Source: Lonepinella sp051851555
GTDB lineage: Bacteria > Pseudomonadota > Gammaproteobacteria > Enterobacterales > Pasteurellaceae
Reading direction: 5' to 3'
DNA: 64,000 nt
NCBI RefSeq assembly: GCF_051851555.1
Contig: NZ_JBPDVH010000005.1
Span: 62,001-126,000, forward strand
Under the pieces are notes generated by a model. That model did no database searches, was not told the DNA's origin, and worked only from the letters and a program-made list of their open reading frames with translations. A program made the position numbers and the translations under genes. Shown in pieces: positions 39,802 through 49,387 of this stretch. Numbering within the stretch: the first letter of the stretch is position 1; the number at the start of each line of letters is the position of its first letter.

Positions 39802-41523
39802 TTAGAGGCGTTGAATTAACGCATGAAAATAACCTTGTTTTTGACTTAATTCCGCATAAGTGCCTTGTTCCACCAATTCCGCATTATCAATCACCACAAT
39901 ATTGTCGAACTGCTCAATCGCTGTTAAACGGTGTGTCACCATAATTAAGGTCTTGTGTTGGCAATGTTGCAAAATCAAGGCTAACATTTGACGTTCGGTT
40001 TCTCGGTCTAAGCCCTCAGTGGGTTCATCTAACAATAAAATCGGTGCGTCATTGAGTAAAATCCGTGCTAAGCCCAAACGACGTTGTTCTCCGCCAGAAA
40101 GCGGGCGTCCGCCCTCACCGAGCCATTGATCTAAGCCTTGCTCTGTCAACGTTTGCAAGCCGACTTGATTTAATACGGTCAGCATTTTTTCATCAGAAAG
40201 TGGGGTAGCCGTCGCAAATTGCAAATTGTTACGCAAACTGTCGCTAAATACATGAACTCGTTGGGTTAAAAAGCCAATGTGTTGGCGTAAAGTGGTTTCA
40301 GTATAAGCAGAAATCCGTTTATTAGCGAACAGAATTTCCCCTAATATGGGATCATAATTGCGGACTAGGAGTTGTAATAGTGTTGATTTTCCACTGCCAG
40401 TTTTGCCTAAAATGGCCACTTTTTGATTCGGTTTAATGTGTAAATTCACTTGTTTTAAGGCAATATCTTGCCGTTCAGGATAGCCAAAACTGACCTGTTT
40501 TATATCAAATAAAACATCACCAAAATTCACCGCAGTTTCTGTCCCATTAAATTCCACCAGCGGTGGCTGATCAATTATTTCACTGACACGTTCCGCAGAG
40601 GCGATCACCTGACCAATATGTAAAAAAGCAGACCCCAAAGGCATAAGAATTTCAAAAGACGCCAAGGCTGACAGCGTAAACAAACCAATAAATGCCAGAC
40701 GATATTCTTCAATCGCAAATTCAATATTGGCGGAAATCCATAAGGTCAACACCACTAATAAGCCATTGGCAAACATTAAAACGGCGGTGGAAAATCCGGA
40801 TAAATTACTTTCACGTTGTTGATAATTCTGCCATTGTTGTTCTGTTTGATTTAGTTTTTGTTGCAGATTATCTTGTGCATTAAACAGCAATAATTCTGCT
40901 TGAGCTTGGATAAATTCCACAAATTGCATACGATATAGCGAGCGAGATTGTGTCAGTTTTGCACCAAACGTTAAACCTAAAAAATAAAACACCGTTGGAA
41001 TAATTAGTAATAAAATCAACAGGATTGCACCAATTAATAAGGCGAGTGAAAGATTAAATAAACTCAGTGCCAATGTCATCATACCAATTACGGTAACGGC
41101 ACTGATGAAAGGGGCAATTAAGCGTAAATACAGGCTATCGAGCGTATCCACATCTGCCACCAAACGGTTAAGCAAGTCGCTGTTGCGATAACGATTTAAT
41201 ACCGCAGGGGAGAGCGGAATAATCTTGCTGAATACCTGAACACGTAATTTAGCCAAAATACGGAAAGTAGCGTCATGCGTGACAATTTTTTCCGCATAAC
41301 GCATGGCGGTACGACCAATGGCCAATCCACGCACACTTGATGAGGGATAAAAATAGTTAAATAATGCACCGGCTCCAGCAATGGCCGTGGCGGATAAAAA
41401 CCAACCTGATAAGGTAAGCAAGCCAATACTGCTAGCAAGTCCCCCAATCATTAATACCACGCCTAAAAACAGGGGGAATTTTGCTTGTTTAAATAAGGAT
41501 AAAAAAGGAAGTAATGAACGCAT
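39802..41523 (-). CDS. cydC: ABC exporter subunit CydC (glutathione/cysteine export)
   Basis: 573 residues from ATG at 41523; a longer frame to 41601 overlaps cydD and is rejected. Six-helix ABC transmembrane domain, then an ATPase with Walker A GKTGSGKST, signature LSGGEQRRLGLAR and Walker B ILLLDEPTEGLD. CydDC exports glutathione and cysteine to the periplasm and is needed for cytochrome bd assembly. It starts 10 bases after the cydD stop, so the pair is one operon. Confidence 0.94.
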   Translation of the reverse strand: MRSLLPFLSLFKQAKFPLFLGVVLMIGGLASSIGLLTLSGWFLSATAIAGAGALFNYFYPSSSVRGLAIGRTAMRYAEKIVTHDATFRILAKLRVQVFSKIIPLSPAVLNRYRNSDLLNRLVADVDTLDSLYLRLIAPFISAVTVIGMMTLALSLFNLSLALLIGAILLILLLIIPTVFYFLGLTFGAKLTQSRSLYRMQFVEFIQAQAELLLFNAQDNLQQKLNQTEQQWQNYQQRESNLSGFSTAVLMFANGLLVVLTLWISANIEFAIEEYRLAFIGLFTLSALASFEILMPLGSAFLHIGQVIASAERVSEIIDQPPLVEFNGTETAVNFGDVLFDIKQVSFGYPERQDIALKQVNLHIKPNQKVAILGKTGSGKSTLLQLLVRNYDPILGEILFANKRISAYTETTLRQHIGFLTQRVHVFSDSLRNNLQFATATPLSDEKMLTVLNQVGLQTLTEQGLDQWLGEGGRPLSGGEQRRLGLARILLNDAPILLLDEPTEGLDRETERQMLALILQHCQHKTLIMVTHRLTAIEQFDNIVVIDNAELVEQGTYAELSQKQGYFHALIQRL

Positions 41524-41533
41524 ATTTTCTCTC

Positions 41534-43303
41534 TTATTGTACGTCCTGATGACGTTGTGCCAAAAGTTCAGCAAAATAACCTTGCTGTTGCAACTGTTCA
41601 AAATGTCCTTGTTGCACTAGTTGCCCCTGTTGCATCACCAAAATTTGATCACATTGTTTTAAATCTTCAATTCGGTGGGTAATCATCAAGGTGGTCTGGT
41701 TTTGGCTAATTTGATATAACGCGGTCAGCACCTGATTTTCAGATTTCGCATCTAAGCTCGCTGTGGGTTCATCTAATAACAACAAATTACCTTGACGTAA
41801 CAATGCCCGAGCAATGGCCAAGCGTTGAGCTTGTCCTACGGATACGCCGACGCCACCGTCTTTGATTTCCGCATTCAAGCCAATGTGATCGGTAAATTCT
41901 TTGGCATTGGCTTGGCTTAACGCGAGATCAATTTGTTCGTCCGTGGCTTGAATATCACCGAGTAACAGATTTTGTTTAATCGTCCCTTGCAATAACAATG
42001 GATTTTGCCCCACCCATGCAATTTGTTTTCGCCATTGGGTAAGATCGGCTTGATTGAGTTCTATGCCATTAATTTTTAGGCTACCTTGATAAGGCAAGAA
42101 ACCGAGTAATACATTGATTAATGAGGTTTTTCCTGCACCGCTTTGTCCGACTAAAGCAGTATTAGATTGTTTAGCTAAATGAAAATTAAGCGGTTGAGTG
42201 AGTGCTTTGCCCTGAGGTGACAAGACCACCAAATTTTCTGCCACAATTTCCACCGCACGTTGATTGGGAATTTGTTGATCGTGGTCAGGTTGTACCGTTT
42301 GATAGTCGGTTTCAATAAATTCTGCAATCGCATCCGCAGCCCCAATAGCGGCGGCTCGGTCGTGATAATACACACCAAGATCACGTAACGGTTGATAAAA
42401 TTCAGGGGCGAGAATTAAACAGAAAAAGCCTACAAATAGGGTAATGCCAGTATTATCGCTAAAACTGCCAAAATCAATTTGGCCGAGATAACTAAAACCA
42501 AAATAAACCGCCACAATGGCAATAGACACCGAGGTAAAAAATTCTAACACCGCAGACGATAAAAAGGCCATTTTTAATACGTCCATGGTGCTAATGCGAT
42601 AATCTTCAGTAGAAGTTTCAATATGTGCCGTTTGTTCTTCGGCACGATTAAACAGACGTAGGGTTTCTAATCCACGTAAACGGTCGAGAAATTGTCCGCT
42701 TAATTTCGCTAAAATCGCCATATTTTGCTGATTCTTATCCGACGCCGCCAAACCGACTAAAATCATAAAAACAGGAATAAGGGGAGCAGTAAATAATAAA
42801 ATCAAACCAGCCACCCAGTTAAGCGGAAAAACAGCAATTAAAATAATCACCGGAACAATCGCCGACAGCATTTGTTGGGGCAGATAGCGTGAATAAAAAT
42901 TATGTAGATTCTCCACCTGTTCCAACATTAAACTGGCCCAACTGCCCGCCGGTTTACCTTGAATGGTTGCCGGTCCAACCGCATGAATTTTATCTAAAAT
43001 TTGTTGGCGGATAATATTGCGTAATTTTTGACCGCAGTTAAAGCCGATTTTTTCACGCAGATATAAAATCAATGCACGTAAAGCAAAGCCGATAACTAAG
43101 CCGACAAAATAGGGAAGTAATTCACTGCGTGGTGTTTGTTGGATAATAAAATGATGTAAAAGACTTGCCAGCAACCAAGTTTGTCCAACCAAAATTAAAG
43201 AAGATAAAGTCGCTAAGCCAACATTTAGGCTTAATAATTTCTTTATCGGTTTTTGCTGTTCTCGCAACCATTTAAACAAATATTTTTGACGTTGTTTTTC
43301 CAT
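41534..43303 (-). CDS. cydD: ABC exporter subunit CydD
   Basis: 589 residues. An ABC exporter half with transmembrane helices in residues 25-320 (LASLILVGQTWLLASLLHH...), Walker A GQSGAGKTS near 375, a slightly altered signature VSVGQAQRLAIAR (V-S-V-G-Q in place of L-S-G-G-Q) and Walker B LLLDEPTASLD. The modified signature is common in CydD. First gene of cydDC; trxB lies upstream on the same strand, as in E. coli. Confidence 0.94.
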   Translation of the reverse strand: MEKQRQKYLFKWLREQQKPIKKLLSLNVGLATLSSLILVGQTWLLASLLHHFIIQQTPRSELLPYFVGLVIGFALRALILYLREKIGFNCGQKLRNIIRQQILDKIHAVGPATIQGKPAGSWASLMLEQVENLHNFYSRYLPQQMLSAIVPVIILIAVFPLNWVAGLILLFTAPLIPVFMILVGLAASDKNQQNMAILAKLSGQFLDRLRGLETLRLFNRAEEQTAHIETSTEDYRISTMDVLKMAFLSSAVLEFFTSVSIAIVAVYFGFSYLGQIDFGSFSDNTGITLFVGFFCLILAPEFYQPLRDLGVYYHDRAAAIGAADAIAEFIETDYQTVQPDHDQQIPNQRAVEIVAENLVVLSPQGKALTQPLNFHLAKQSNTALVGQSGAGKTSLINVLLGFLPYQGSLKINGIELNQADLTQWRKQIAWVGQNPLLLQGTIKQNLLLGDIQATDEQIDLALSQANAKEFTDHIGLNAEIKDGGVGVSVGQAQRLAIARALLRQGNLLLLDEPTASLDAKSENQVLTALYQISQNQTTLMITHRIEDLKQCDQILVMQQGQLVQQGHFEQLQQQGYFAELLAQRHQDVQ

Positions 43304-43318
43304 TTTTTATAAAATTTT

Positions 43319-43361
43319 AGGGGCGAACCTTAACAAATACAGGTTCGCCCAAAATCACTCC
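43319..43361. repeat. Dispersed GGGGCGAACC repeat, copy 1
   Basis: GGGCGAACCT (43321-43330) and AGGTTCGCCC (43341-43350) form a hairpin, followed by AAAATCACTCC. A related element is at 56230. It separates trxB from cydD. Confidence 0.65.
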
Positions 43362-43396
43362 AAAGATAAATATCCGCTAGATCCTAGCCGAAAAAA

Positions 43397-44350
43397 TTAA
43401 GCTAACGCATCTAAAAAACGTTCTGCGTCTAAGGCGGCCATACAACCTGTACCCGCCGACGTAATGGCTTGACGATAATTATGATCCATTACATCACCGG
43501 CCGCAAAAACACCCTCTACGCTAGTGGCAGTGGCATTGCCATCTAAGCCTGATTTCACCACAATATAACCGTTATTCAGTGCTAATTGCCCTTGGAAAAT
43601 ATCGGTATTGGGTGCATGCCCAATCGCCACAAAGACCCCATCAACTTTTAATTCTTCGGTGTTATCCGATTGCGTATCTTTCAAGCGTACGCCGGTTACG
43701 CCCATATTATCGCCTAACACTTCGTCTAAAGTGCGGTGCGTTTGGAGAATAATTTTACCTTCTTCTACTTTTTTGTATAAACGGTCGATTAAGATTTTTT
43801 CCGCACGGAAACTATCACGACGGTGAATTAAATGCACTTCGCTGGCAATATTGGCTAAATACAAGGCTTCTTCCACCGCCGTATTGCCCCCACCAATCAC
43901 GGCAACCGGTTTATTGCGATAGAAAAAACCGTCACAAGTGGCACAAGCGGACACACCACGGCCTTTGAAAGCGTCTTCTGATGGTAAGCCTAAATAACGA
44001 GCAGATGCCCCTGTCGCAATAATCAAGGCATCACAAGAAAAGGTTTGCACATCGCCATACAGTTTAAATGGACGGCTAGATAAATCTACTTTACTGATAT
44101 GATCAAACACAATCTCGGTATCAAATTTTTCCGCATGTTGTAGCATGCGTTGCATTAATTCCGGCCCAGTAGTATCGCCAAAATCCCCCGGCCAGTTTTC
44201 AATTTCGGTAGTGGTGGTAAGTTGCCCACCTTGTTGTAAACCGGTCACTAAAACCGGTTTTAAATTTGCCCGAGCCGCATAAATGGCCGCTGTGTAACCG
44301 GCAGGTCCGGAGCCTAAAATTAATAATTTACTGTGTTTAATGTCTGACAT
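43397..44350 (-). CDS. trxB: Thioredoxin reductase
   Basis: 317 residues. FAD motif GSGPAGYTAAIYAARA at residues 12-27, redox-active CATC within VSACATCDGFFYRNK near 135, NADPH motif GGGNTAVEEALYLA near 155 and C-terminal GVFAAGDVMD. It passes electrons from NADPH to thioredoxin in the cytoplasm. Length is standard. The trxB-cydDC order is conserved in gammaproteobacteria. Confidence 0.97.
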   Translation of the reverse strand: MSDIKHSKLLILGSGPAGYTAAIYAARANLKPVLVTGLQQGGQLTTTTEIENWPGDFGDTTGPELMQRMLQHAEKFDTEIVFDHISKVDLSSRPFKLYGDVQTFSCDALIIATGASARYLGLPSEDAFKGRGVSACATCDGFFYRNKPVAVIGGGNTAVEEALYLANIASEVHLIHRRDSFRAEKILIDRLYKKVEEGKIILQTHRTLDEVLGDNMGVTGVRLKDTQSDNTEELKVDGVFVAIGHAPNTDIFQGQLALNNGYIVVKSGLDGNATATSVEGVFAAGDVMDHNYRQAITSAGTGCMAALDAERFLDALA

Positions 44351-44399
44351 AAAAATTCCTTGTTAATCATAACTTTTGTTTATTATAACCAAATTTGTG

Positions 44400-45248
44400 C
44401 TAATACAATAGTGAATAAACCTGTCTGCGGTATTTATTCGCCAAAGGATCTGTCCCAAGAGCCGCCACAATTTCCAAAAATTGCTTTTTCACTTCGCCAT
44501 TTTCCGCATTGAGATCCTGACGTAAAATGCTGAACAATAATTCTAACGCTTGTTCATCTCGGTTAGCTTGATGAAGTTGTACGGCTAACTTTAACGCAAT
44601 ATCAGGGCGTGGATTATTGGCATAATCTGCTTGTAATTGCTGAATTTCTGGCGTGTCGGCGGCTTTGATTAATAGCTCAATTTGGGCGACTAACCCGTGC
44701 CAACGGCTATCTCTGTCTTGCAATGGGATTTTGTTTAAAATTTCCTGTGCCGGTTCGGTTTTTTTGATCGCAATATAGGTTTCCGCATAGAGTAGTGCAA
44801 TATCGCTGTTTTTTTGCTCCGAAGCCAACCATGCTTCTTTTAACAATGGCAAGGCCGCATCATAGTTTTCCGCCTGTAAAAAATCCAAGGCTAAATTGAA
44901 TTTAATTTCTTCTTCTTTGGGTAAAATCAAGGCTAAATGCTGTTCAAGTTGATCTTCTGGCAACGCCGTTTGAAAAGCATCTACCGCCTGAGCCTCTTTA
45001 AATAAATAGGTGGTTGGCAAGGCTTGAATACCAAATTGCATGACGATTTGTTGTTGAGTTTCACAGTTGACTTTCGCCAGCAAAAATTGCCCTTGATATT
45101 TGTCCGCATAACGTTCCAAAACCGCGGTGAAATTAAGCGAAGTTTCGTGACTTGTGGCATAAAATACCACCACCAATGGGGTTTGTTGCGAACGTTGCAA
45201 TGTTTCCGTGAGATTTTGTTCATTAATTTCAATAATATAGTCTTGCAT
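44400..45248 (-). CDS. cnoX: CnoX/YbbN chaperone-like thioredoxin-fold protein
   Basis: 282 residues from ATG at 45248. The N-terminal thioredoxin fold (residues 1-108) lacks the CxxC: the site reads FYATSHETSLNF, as in YbbN proteins that have lost disulfide activity. The C-terminal part is TPR-like helices (residues 115-280, DFLQAENYDAALPLLKEAWLAS and others). E. coli CnoX is a redox-linked holdase that hands substrates to GroEL. Lies between trxB and a zinc-ribbon protein on the same strand. Confidence 0.88.
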   Translation of the reverse strand: MQDYIIEINEQNLTETLQRSQQTPLVVVFYATSHETSLNFTAVLERYADKYQGQFLLAKVNCETQQQIVMQFGIQALPTTYLFKEAQAVDAFQTALPEDQLEQHLALILPKEEEIKFNLALDFLQAENYDAALPLLKEAWLASEQKNSDIALLYAETYIAIKKTEPAQEILNKIPLQDRDSRWHGLVAQIELLIKAADTPEIQQLQADYANNPRPDIALKLAVQLHQANRDEQALELLFSILRQDLNAENGEVKKQFLEIVAALGTDPLANKYRRQVYSLLY

Positions 45249-45269
45249 GTAATTTCTCTTCAAAAGGGG

Positions 45270-46049
45270 TTATAAAAAATGCCACGATAAATTGGACACT
45301 AAACGGCAAGCGTCACATTTAAAATAAAATACGTCAGCAACAGGTTTTGCCAACGCCCAATCGCCGCCACAACAAGGGCAACGGCGTTTTCGTTCTGTTT
45401 CCAAATTTTCACCGCCGATACGGTACAGATAATAATAGGTTGGCACACCTGATATTTGTTCTACTTCCTGACATAACGCTCGTCCATGTTTACTTAATGT
45501 GCTGTTAAAATCAGAAATTTCAAGCAGTGCAGATTTTTCCAACACCGCCCCATTCATTTGCAACTGATCGCAAGCCTGCCAATCTTCTAGCCATTTGATT
45601 AAATCAAGGCTTAAGTGCGGTTGATCTTGGGCGATTTTATACAATGGAATCGGTGCTAAATTTTCGCCGTTCACCACAGGGGAACTGGAGCGTAAATAGG
45701 TGGTATACAGCACTTGCCAGCTTGGATCGGTTTGATTGGTCTGATCGGACATTAAATCGTCCGCCACAATCTGAAAACTCTGCAAAAACACACCGCACTT
45801 TTCCAAATTTTCAAGGCAACGATTGACTTCCGTATTGTTGTGTTCTGGTAAAAGACTATGTTGTTCAGGGCAAATCACCTTGATCCCAAAGCCTTGTTGA
45901 TTTTCTTGTTCCGCTTGAAACACAGGAATCTCCCGCCCGAGAATTTGGCCGTTATACCGCCATTCATCAATAAGTTCACCGAGCATAATAAATTGCTGTT
46001 GGTGCCGTTCGGGCTGTTGGTTTTGTAAAAAGATGTCGATAAGGTACAT
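45270..46049 (-). CDS. DUF2310-like zinc-ribbon protein
   Basis: 259 residues, start at 46049 (MYLIDIFLQNQQPERHQQQF); the frame extends to 46136 without a ribosome site. The last 50 residues contain a four-cysteine zinc ribbon, CPCCGGDW and CDACR, and the preceding RKR is basic. The body is alpha/beta with no known catalytic motif. It resembles Pasteurellaceae proteins annotated as DUF2310, zinc-ribbon-containing, of unknown role. It precedes cnoX by 21 bases and is likely co-transcribed. Confidence 0.65.
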   Translation of the reverse strand: MYLIDIFLQNQQPERHQQQFIMLGELIDEWRYNGQILGREIPVFQAEQENQQGFGIKVICPEQHSLLPEHNNTEVNRCLENLEKCGVFLQSFQIVADDLMSDQTNQTDPSWQVLYTTYLRSSSPVVNGENLAPIPLYKIAQDQPHLSLDLIKWLEDWQACDQLQMNGAVLEKSALLEISDFNSTLSKHGRALCQEVEQISGVPTYYYLYRIGGENLETERKRRCPCCGGDWALAKPVADVFYFKCDACRLVSNLSWHFL

Positions 46050-46187
46050 TTTTTGCTTTCCTTTGAAAATTGTCGTTATCTTACCTGAATTTGGGCAGAG
46101 ATCAAAATAGCAGATAAAATTTAAAACTCGTTGCAAAGGGTGAAAATGTAACTATAATTAATACTAAAAATGAGATAGGTTTAGTTT

Positions 46188-46436
46188 ATGGGGAAAGCAG
46201 AAAAGTTATTAGAGAAACTGGCTTGCACAAAAAATACGTTTGTGTGGACAGATTTAGTTACGTTGCTTATACAACAAGGTTATGAAAAGCAGGAAATGGC
46301 AGGTTCTCGCGTACGATTTTTTAATGCAGGACGTGACCATATTATTTTATTACACAAGCCACACCCTGAAAATTATATCAAAGGTGGTGCATTAAAATCC
46401 GTGAAAGAATCCTTAAAACAGGTAGGTATATTATGA
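46188..46436 (+). CDS. hicA: HicA-type toxin
   Basis: 82 residues, dsRBD-like HicA fold. The stretch GSRVRFFNAGRDHIILLHKPHPENYIKGGALK matches the HicA core, with Arg where the short HicA form has the G-S-H histidine and a later H-K-P-H-P, a known variant pattern. It would be an mRNA interferase neutralised by the downstream HicB. The toxin-first order and 4-base overlap with hicB are characteristic. Confidence 0.85.
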   Translation: MGKAEKLLEKLACTKNTFVWTDLVTLLIQQGYEKQEMAGSRVRFFNAGRDHIILLHKPHPENYIKGGALKSVKESLKQVGIL

Positions 46437-46774
46437 CATTGTTAAATTACAAAGGTTATGTTGGCACGATTGAGCCTGACTTAGAAAATAATGTGCTATT
46501 TGGTAAATTAGCTTATATTCGGGATTTGGTGACATACGAAGCGGAAACCTTGCCTGAATTAGAAAAAGAGTTTCGTGCTTCCGTTGATTTGTATTTAAGT
46601 GATTGTGCAGAATTAGGAAAGGTTCCTGACAAGCCGTTTAAAGGCGTGTTTAATGTGCGAATTAGTGAAGAATTACACCGTATGGCGGTGATCGCAGCCG
46701 GTGATATGTCGTTAAATGCGTTTGTTGGAACAGCAATTCAAGAAAAAGTAAATCGTGTTCAAAATAGGGTTTAA
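46433..46774 (+). CDS. hicB: HicB-type antitoxin with RHH domain
   Basis: 113 residues starting in the ATGA overlap with hicA. The N-terminal RNase H-like partial fold (YKGYVGTIEPDLENNVLFGKLAYIRDLVTYEAETLPELEKEFRA) is typical of HicB; the C-terminal FNVRISEELHRMAVIAAGDMSLNAFV is a ribbon-helix-helix DNA-binding domain, implying autoregulation of the pair. An AT-rich upstream region (46138-46180) probably holds the promoter. Confidence 0.88.
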   Translation: MTLLNYKGYVGTIEPDLENNVLFGKLAYIRDLVTYEAETLPELEKEFRASVDLYLSDCAELGKVPDKPFKGVFNVRISEELHRMAVIAAGDMSLNAFVGTAIQEKVNRVQNRV

Positions 46775-46775
46775 A

Positions 46776-47090
46776 ATGCAAGCTCAAACCAAACTCCATC
46801 TCCAAAATCTACAAAAAATCCTGCAAGAACTTAACCTATGGCAAACCGTGCCACCGTCTGAACAAGCCTTTGCCAGTCAAGAACCTTTTGCCATTGACTA
46901 TATGCAAGCTCATGAATGGCTGCAGTGGATTTTTATTCCGAGAATGTGGGCGTTGTTAGACAGTGGGGCTGTGTTGCCAAGTAAAATAGCCATTTCACCT
47001 TATGTGGAAGAGGCCTTAAAAGAGCAAGAGCGGCTAAGTGAATTATTAAGACCGATCATTGAAATTGAAAAGTTGTTAAGCCAATGCTAG
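46776..47090 (+). CDS. yqcC: YqcC family protein
   Basis: 104 residues from ATG 46776, just after the hicB stop. The pattern NLWQTVPPSEQAFASQEPFAIDYMQAHEWLQWIFIPRMWALLD is the DUF446/YqcC signature, a helical protein of unknown function that always sits with truC. It overlaps truC by 7 bases, so they are translationally coupled. The hicAB pair lies directly ahead and may read through into this operon. Confidence 0.92.
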   Translation: MQAQTKLHLQNLQKILQELNLWQTVPPSEQAFASQEPFAIDYMQAHEWLQWIFIPRMWALLDSGAVLPSKIAISPYVEEALKEQERLSELLRPIIEIEKLLSQC

Positions 47091-47794
47091 AAATCTTATA
47101 TCAAGATCAATACATCGTTGCGGTGAATAAACCTGCTGGAATGTTGGTACACCGCAGTTGGTTAGATCGGCATGAAACGCAGTTTGTGATGCAAACCTTG
47201 CGAGATCAAATTGGCCAGCATGTTTTTCCGATTCATCGTTTGGATCGTCCCACATCTGGCGTATTGCTGTTTGCATTAAATAGCGAAATGGCCAATTTGA
47301 TGTGTCAGCAGTTTGAAAGTAAAACTGTACAGAAAAGCTATTTAGCGGTGGTGCGTGGCTATTTAACGGGGGAAGAACGCATTGATTATCCACTTAAAAT
47401 TCAATTAGATAAAATTGCGGATAAATTTGCACAAGAAGATAAAGCACCGCAATCTGCCATCACGGATTATCAAGGCTTAAAAACCGTGGAAATGCCTTAT
47501 GCCGTAGGGAAATATCAAACAGCACGTTATTCATTAGTTCGCTTAACCCCACAAACAGGGCGAAAACATCAGCTTCGCCGTCATATGAAACATATTTTTC
47601 ACCCGATTTTAGGCGATACCCAATATGGCGATTTACATCAAAATCGGGCGTTGGCAGAACAAACAGGGGTAAGTCGGTTGATGTTGCATGCTGAAAAACT
47701 TGAATTTCATCACCCTGTCACAAATGAGCAAATTCAGGTAACAGCAGGATTAGATGAAAAATGGATAACATTATTTGAAATATTTAACTGGTAA
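47084..47794 (+). CDS. truC: tRNA pseudouridine(65) synthase TruC
   Basis: 236 residues. RluA-family pseudouridine synthase with the catalytic Asp in HRLDRPTSGVLLFAL (near residue 54) and K-x-Y-x-A-V-V-R-G near 89 plus H-Q-L-R-R-H-M-K-H in the C-terminal part. It isomerises U65 in tRNA-Ile and tRNA-Asp. Lack of an S4 domain and the coupling to yqcC support TruC over RluA/C/D. Confidence 0.93.
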   Translation: MLEILYQDQYIVAVNKPAGMLVHRSWLDRHETQFVMQTLRDQIGQHVFPIHRLDRPTSGVLLFALNSEMANLMCQQFESKTVQKSYLAVVRGYLTGEERIDYPLKIQLDKIADKFAQEDKAPQSAITDYQGLKTVEMPYAVGKYQTARYSLVRLTPQTGRKHQLRRHMKHIFHPILGDTQYGDLHQNRALAEQTGVSRLMLHAEKLEFHHPVTNEQIQVTAGLDEKWITLFEIFNW

Positions 47795-47808
47795 ATAGAG
47801 GAGAAAAT

Positions 47809-48459
47809 ATGAAACTTTATGTGTTTGATCACTGCCCTTATTGTGTGCGTGCGAGAATGATTTTTGGCTTGAAAAAGCAAGCGGTTGAATTGGTTTATCT
47901 GCAAAATGATGACGAAACTACGCCAGTGGGATTAATTGGTAAAAAAGCCGTGCCGATTTTGCAAAAAGAGGACGGTTCTGCCATGCCAGAAAGTTTAGAT
48001 ATTGTGCGTTATGTAGATGATAATTACGGCGAAAAATTGCTGTCTGATGTGGTTCGCCCTGAATTGGAGGCGGTAATCAAGCAAATTGGCAGTTATTATA
48101 ATCACTTGCTATTGCCTCGTTTTGTGCAGTTGGGTTTGCCTGAATATGAAACGCAAGGTGCATTAGATTATTTTGTGAATAAGAAAACAGTTTTTATTGG
48201 TGATTTTGCCGAAAATCTTGCACAATCGGCACAATATATTGCGAAATTGCAACAAGATTTACTTACTCTTGAAACCTTGGTTCTGGCGGAAGATAAAGCC
48301 AATGGTCAGCAATTATCCATTGAAGATATTATACTGTTCCCAATGTTGCGGAACTTAACTTGTGTGAAAGGGTTAGTGTTGCCTCAAGGTTTGCAAAATT
48401 ATGTGCAAACCATGGCGAAATTAAGCAATATTGAGCTTTATTCCGATAAAGCGATTTAA
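47809..48459 (+). CDS. grxB: Glutaredoxin 2
   Basis: 216 residues. GST-like glutaredoxin: N-terminal thioredoxin fold with the active site C-P-Y-C at residues 9-12 (DHCPYCVRARM) and the GSH site KAVPILQ; C-terminal helical domain. It uses glutathione to reduce protein disulfides in the cytoplasm. Length fits GrxB. A USS-dyad terminator follows. Confidence 0.95.
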   Translation: MKLYVFDHCPYCVRARMIFGLKKQAVELVYLQNDDETTPVGLIGKKAVPILQKEDGSAMPESLDIVRYVDDNYGEKLLSDVVRPELEAVIKQIGSYYNHLLLPRFVQLGLPEYETQGALDYFVNKKTVFIGDFAENLAQSAQYIAKLQQDLLTLETLVLAEDKANGQQLSIEDIILFPMLRNLTCVKGLVLPQGLQNYVQTMAKLSNIELYSDKAI

Positions 48460-48474
48460 AAAACTCCCTGAAAA

Positions 48475-48521
48475 AACACCGCACTTTTTGATTTTTTTCA
48501 TAAAGTGCGGTGTTTTTTTGA
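48475..48521. terminator. Uptake-signal dyad terminator
   Basis: AACACCGCACTTT (48475-48487) and AAAGTGCGGTGTT (48502-48514) then Ts: two inverted USS between convergent grxB and the kinase gene. Confidence 0.88.
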
Positions 48522-48529
48522 GAAGTTTT

Positions 48530-49387
48530 TTACAAGATCAACTGCAAAAACCGTTTGGTTAATTCCACATAATGCCCTCTGAATCGGTGGCTAAAATTAA
48601 GTAAATAATAAAGCTGATAAATCGGTTTGCGTTCAATATAATCTTCCGCCAACGGATAAGTGCGGTGATAATTTTCATAAAATTCATCAGGGAATGGCTC
48701 AAACAGTTCAGTAAAGGCTAAATCACATTCACGGTCGCCCCAATAGCAAGCGGGATCGTAGCTGTAAATTTTGCCGTTAAATGCACCACAGTTTTCAATC
48801 CATAAGTTACCGTGTAACAAAGATGGTGTGGGCTTGTGTTTGGCTAGTCGTGCTGCCACCGTGGCAACAATGTCTTCAATATTACCGAAATTGATTCCCT
48901 GTTCTTTACAGATTTGTAATTGCCACCCAATACGTTGGTCGGCAAAAAACGTCGCCCAATTAGTTCGCCATTCATTCGGTTGATAGACCGAACCGAGCCA
49001 AGTGTCAAAATCCAAGCCGTAACTTTCTGAACCCTTGATTTTATGCAAATTCGCCAACGCTACGCCAAATTGGGCAAATTGTTCAGGCGTTGGTGTGTCT
49101 AATTGCAAGGCCTCCAACAACAAAAAACTGTGGTTTTGCGAACAACCTACGCCATAAACTTTCGGTAAATCAATGGTGCGAGTTTTGCTTAATAACTCAA
49201 TTTGATCGGCCTCCGCTCGAAACATAGAACGATAGGTTTTATCGTTAGTTTTGGCAAAAACAGGTTGTATGCCATCATCAATTAACCAAGATTCGTGCAT
49301 TTCGCCCGTGTGTACTTTGTCTTTTTCTTTGATGGAATAATAGGCACCAAATTGATCCGCCAATACTTGAGAAACTGATTTCCACAT
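48530..49387 (-). CDS. Fructosamine-kinase-family protein (YniA-like)
   Basis: 285 residues from ATG at 49387, which has AAGGGGGC just upstream; the frame extends to 49432. Aminoglycoside-phosphotransferase-like kinase fold: PSLLHGNLWIENCG (HGN in place of HGD, as in this family) near residue 195, and YDPACYWGDRECDLAFTELF for the metal site. Bacterial members (E. coli YniA) phosphorylate glycated amines, a possible protein or metabolite repair step. Substrate here not known. Confidence 0.88.
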   Translation of the reverse strand: MWKSVSQVLADQFGAYYSIKEKDKVHTGEMHESWLIDDGIQPVFAKTNDKTYRSMFRAEADQIELLSKTRTIDLPKVYGVGCSQNHSFLLLEALQLDTPTPEQFAQFGVALANLHKIKGSESYGLDFDTWLGSVYQPNEWRTNWATFFADQRIGWQLQICKEQGINFGNIEDIVATVAARLAKHKPTPSLLHGNLWIENCGAFNGKIYSYDPACYWGDRECDLAFTELFEPFPDEFYENYHRTYPLAEDYIERKPIYQLYYLLNFSHRFRGHYVELTKRFLQLIL

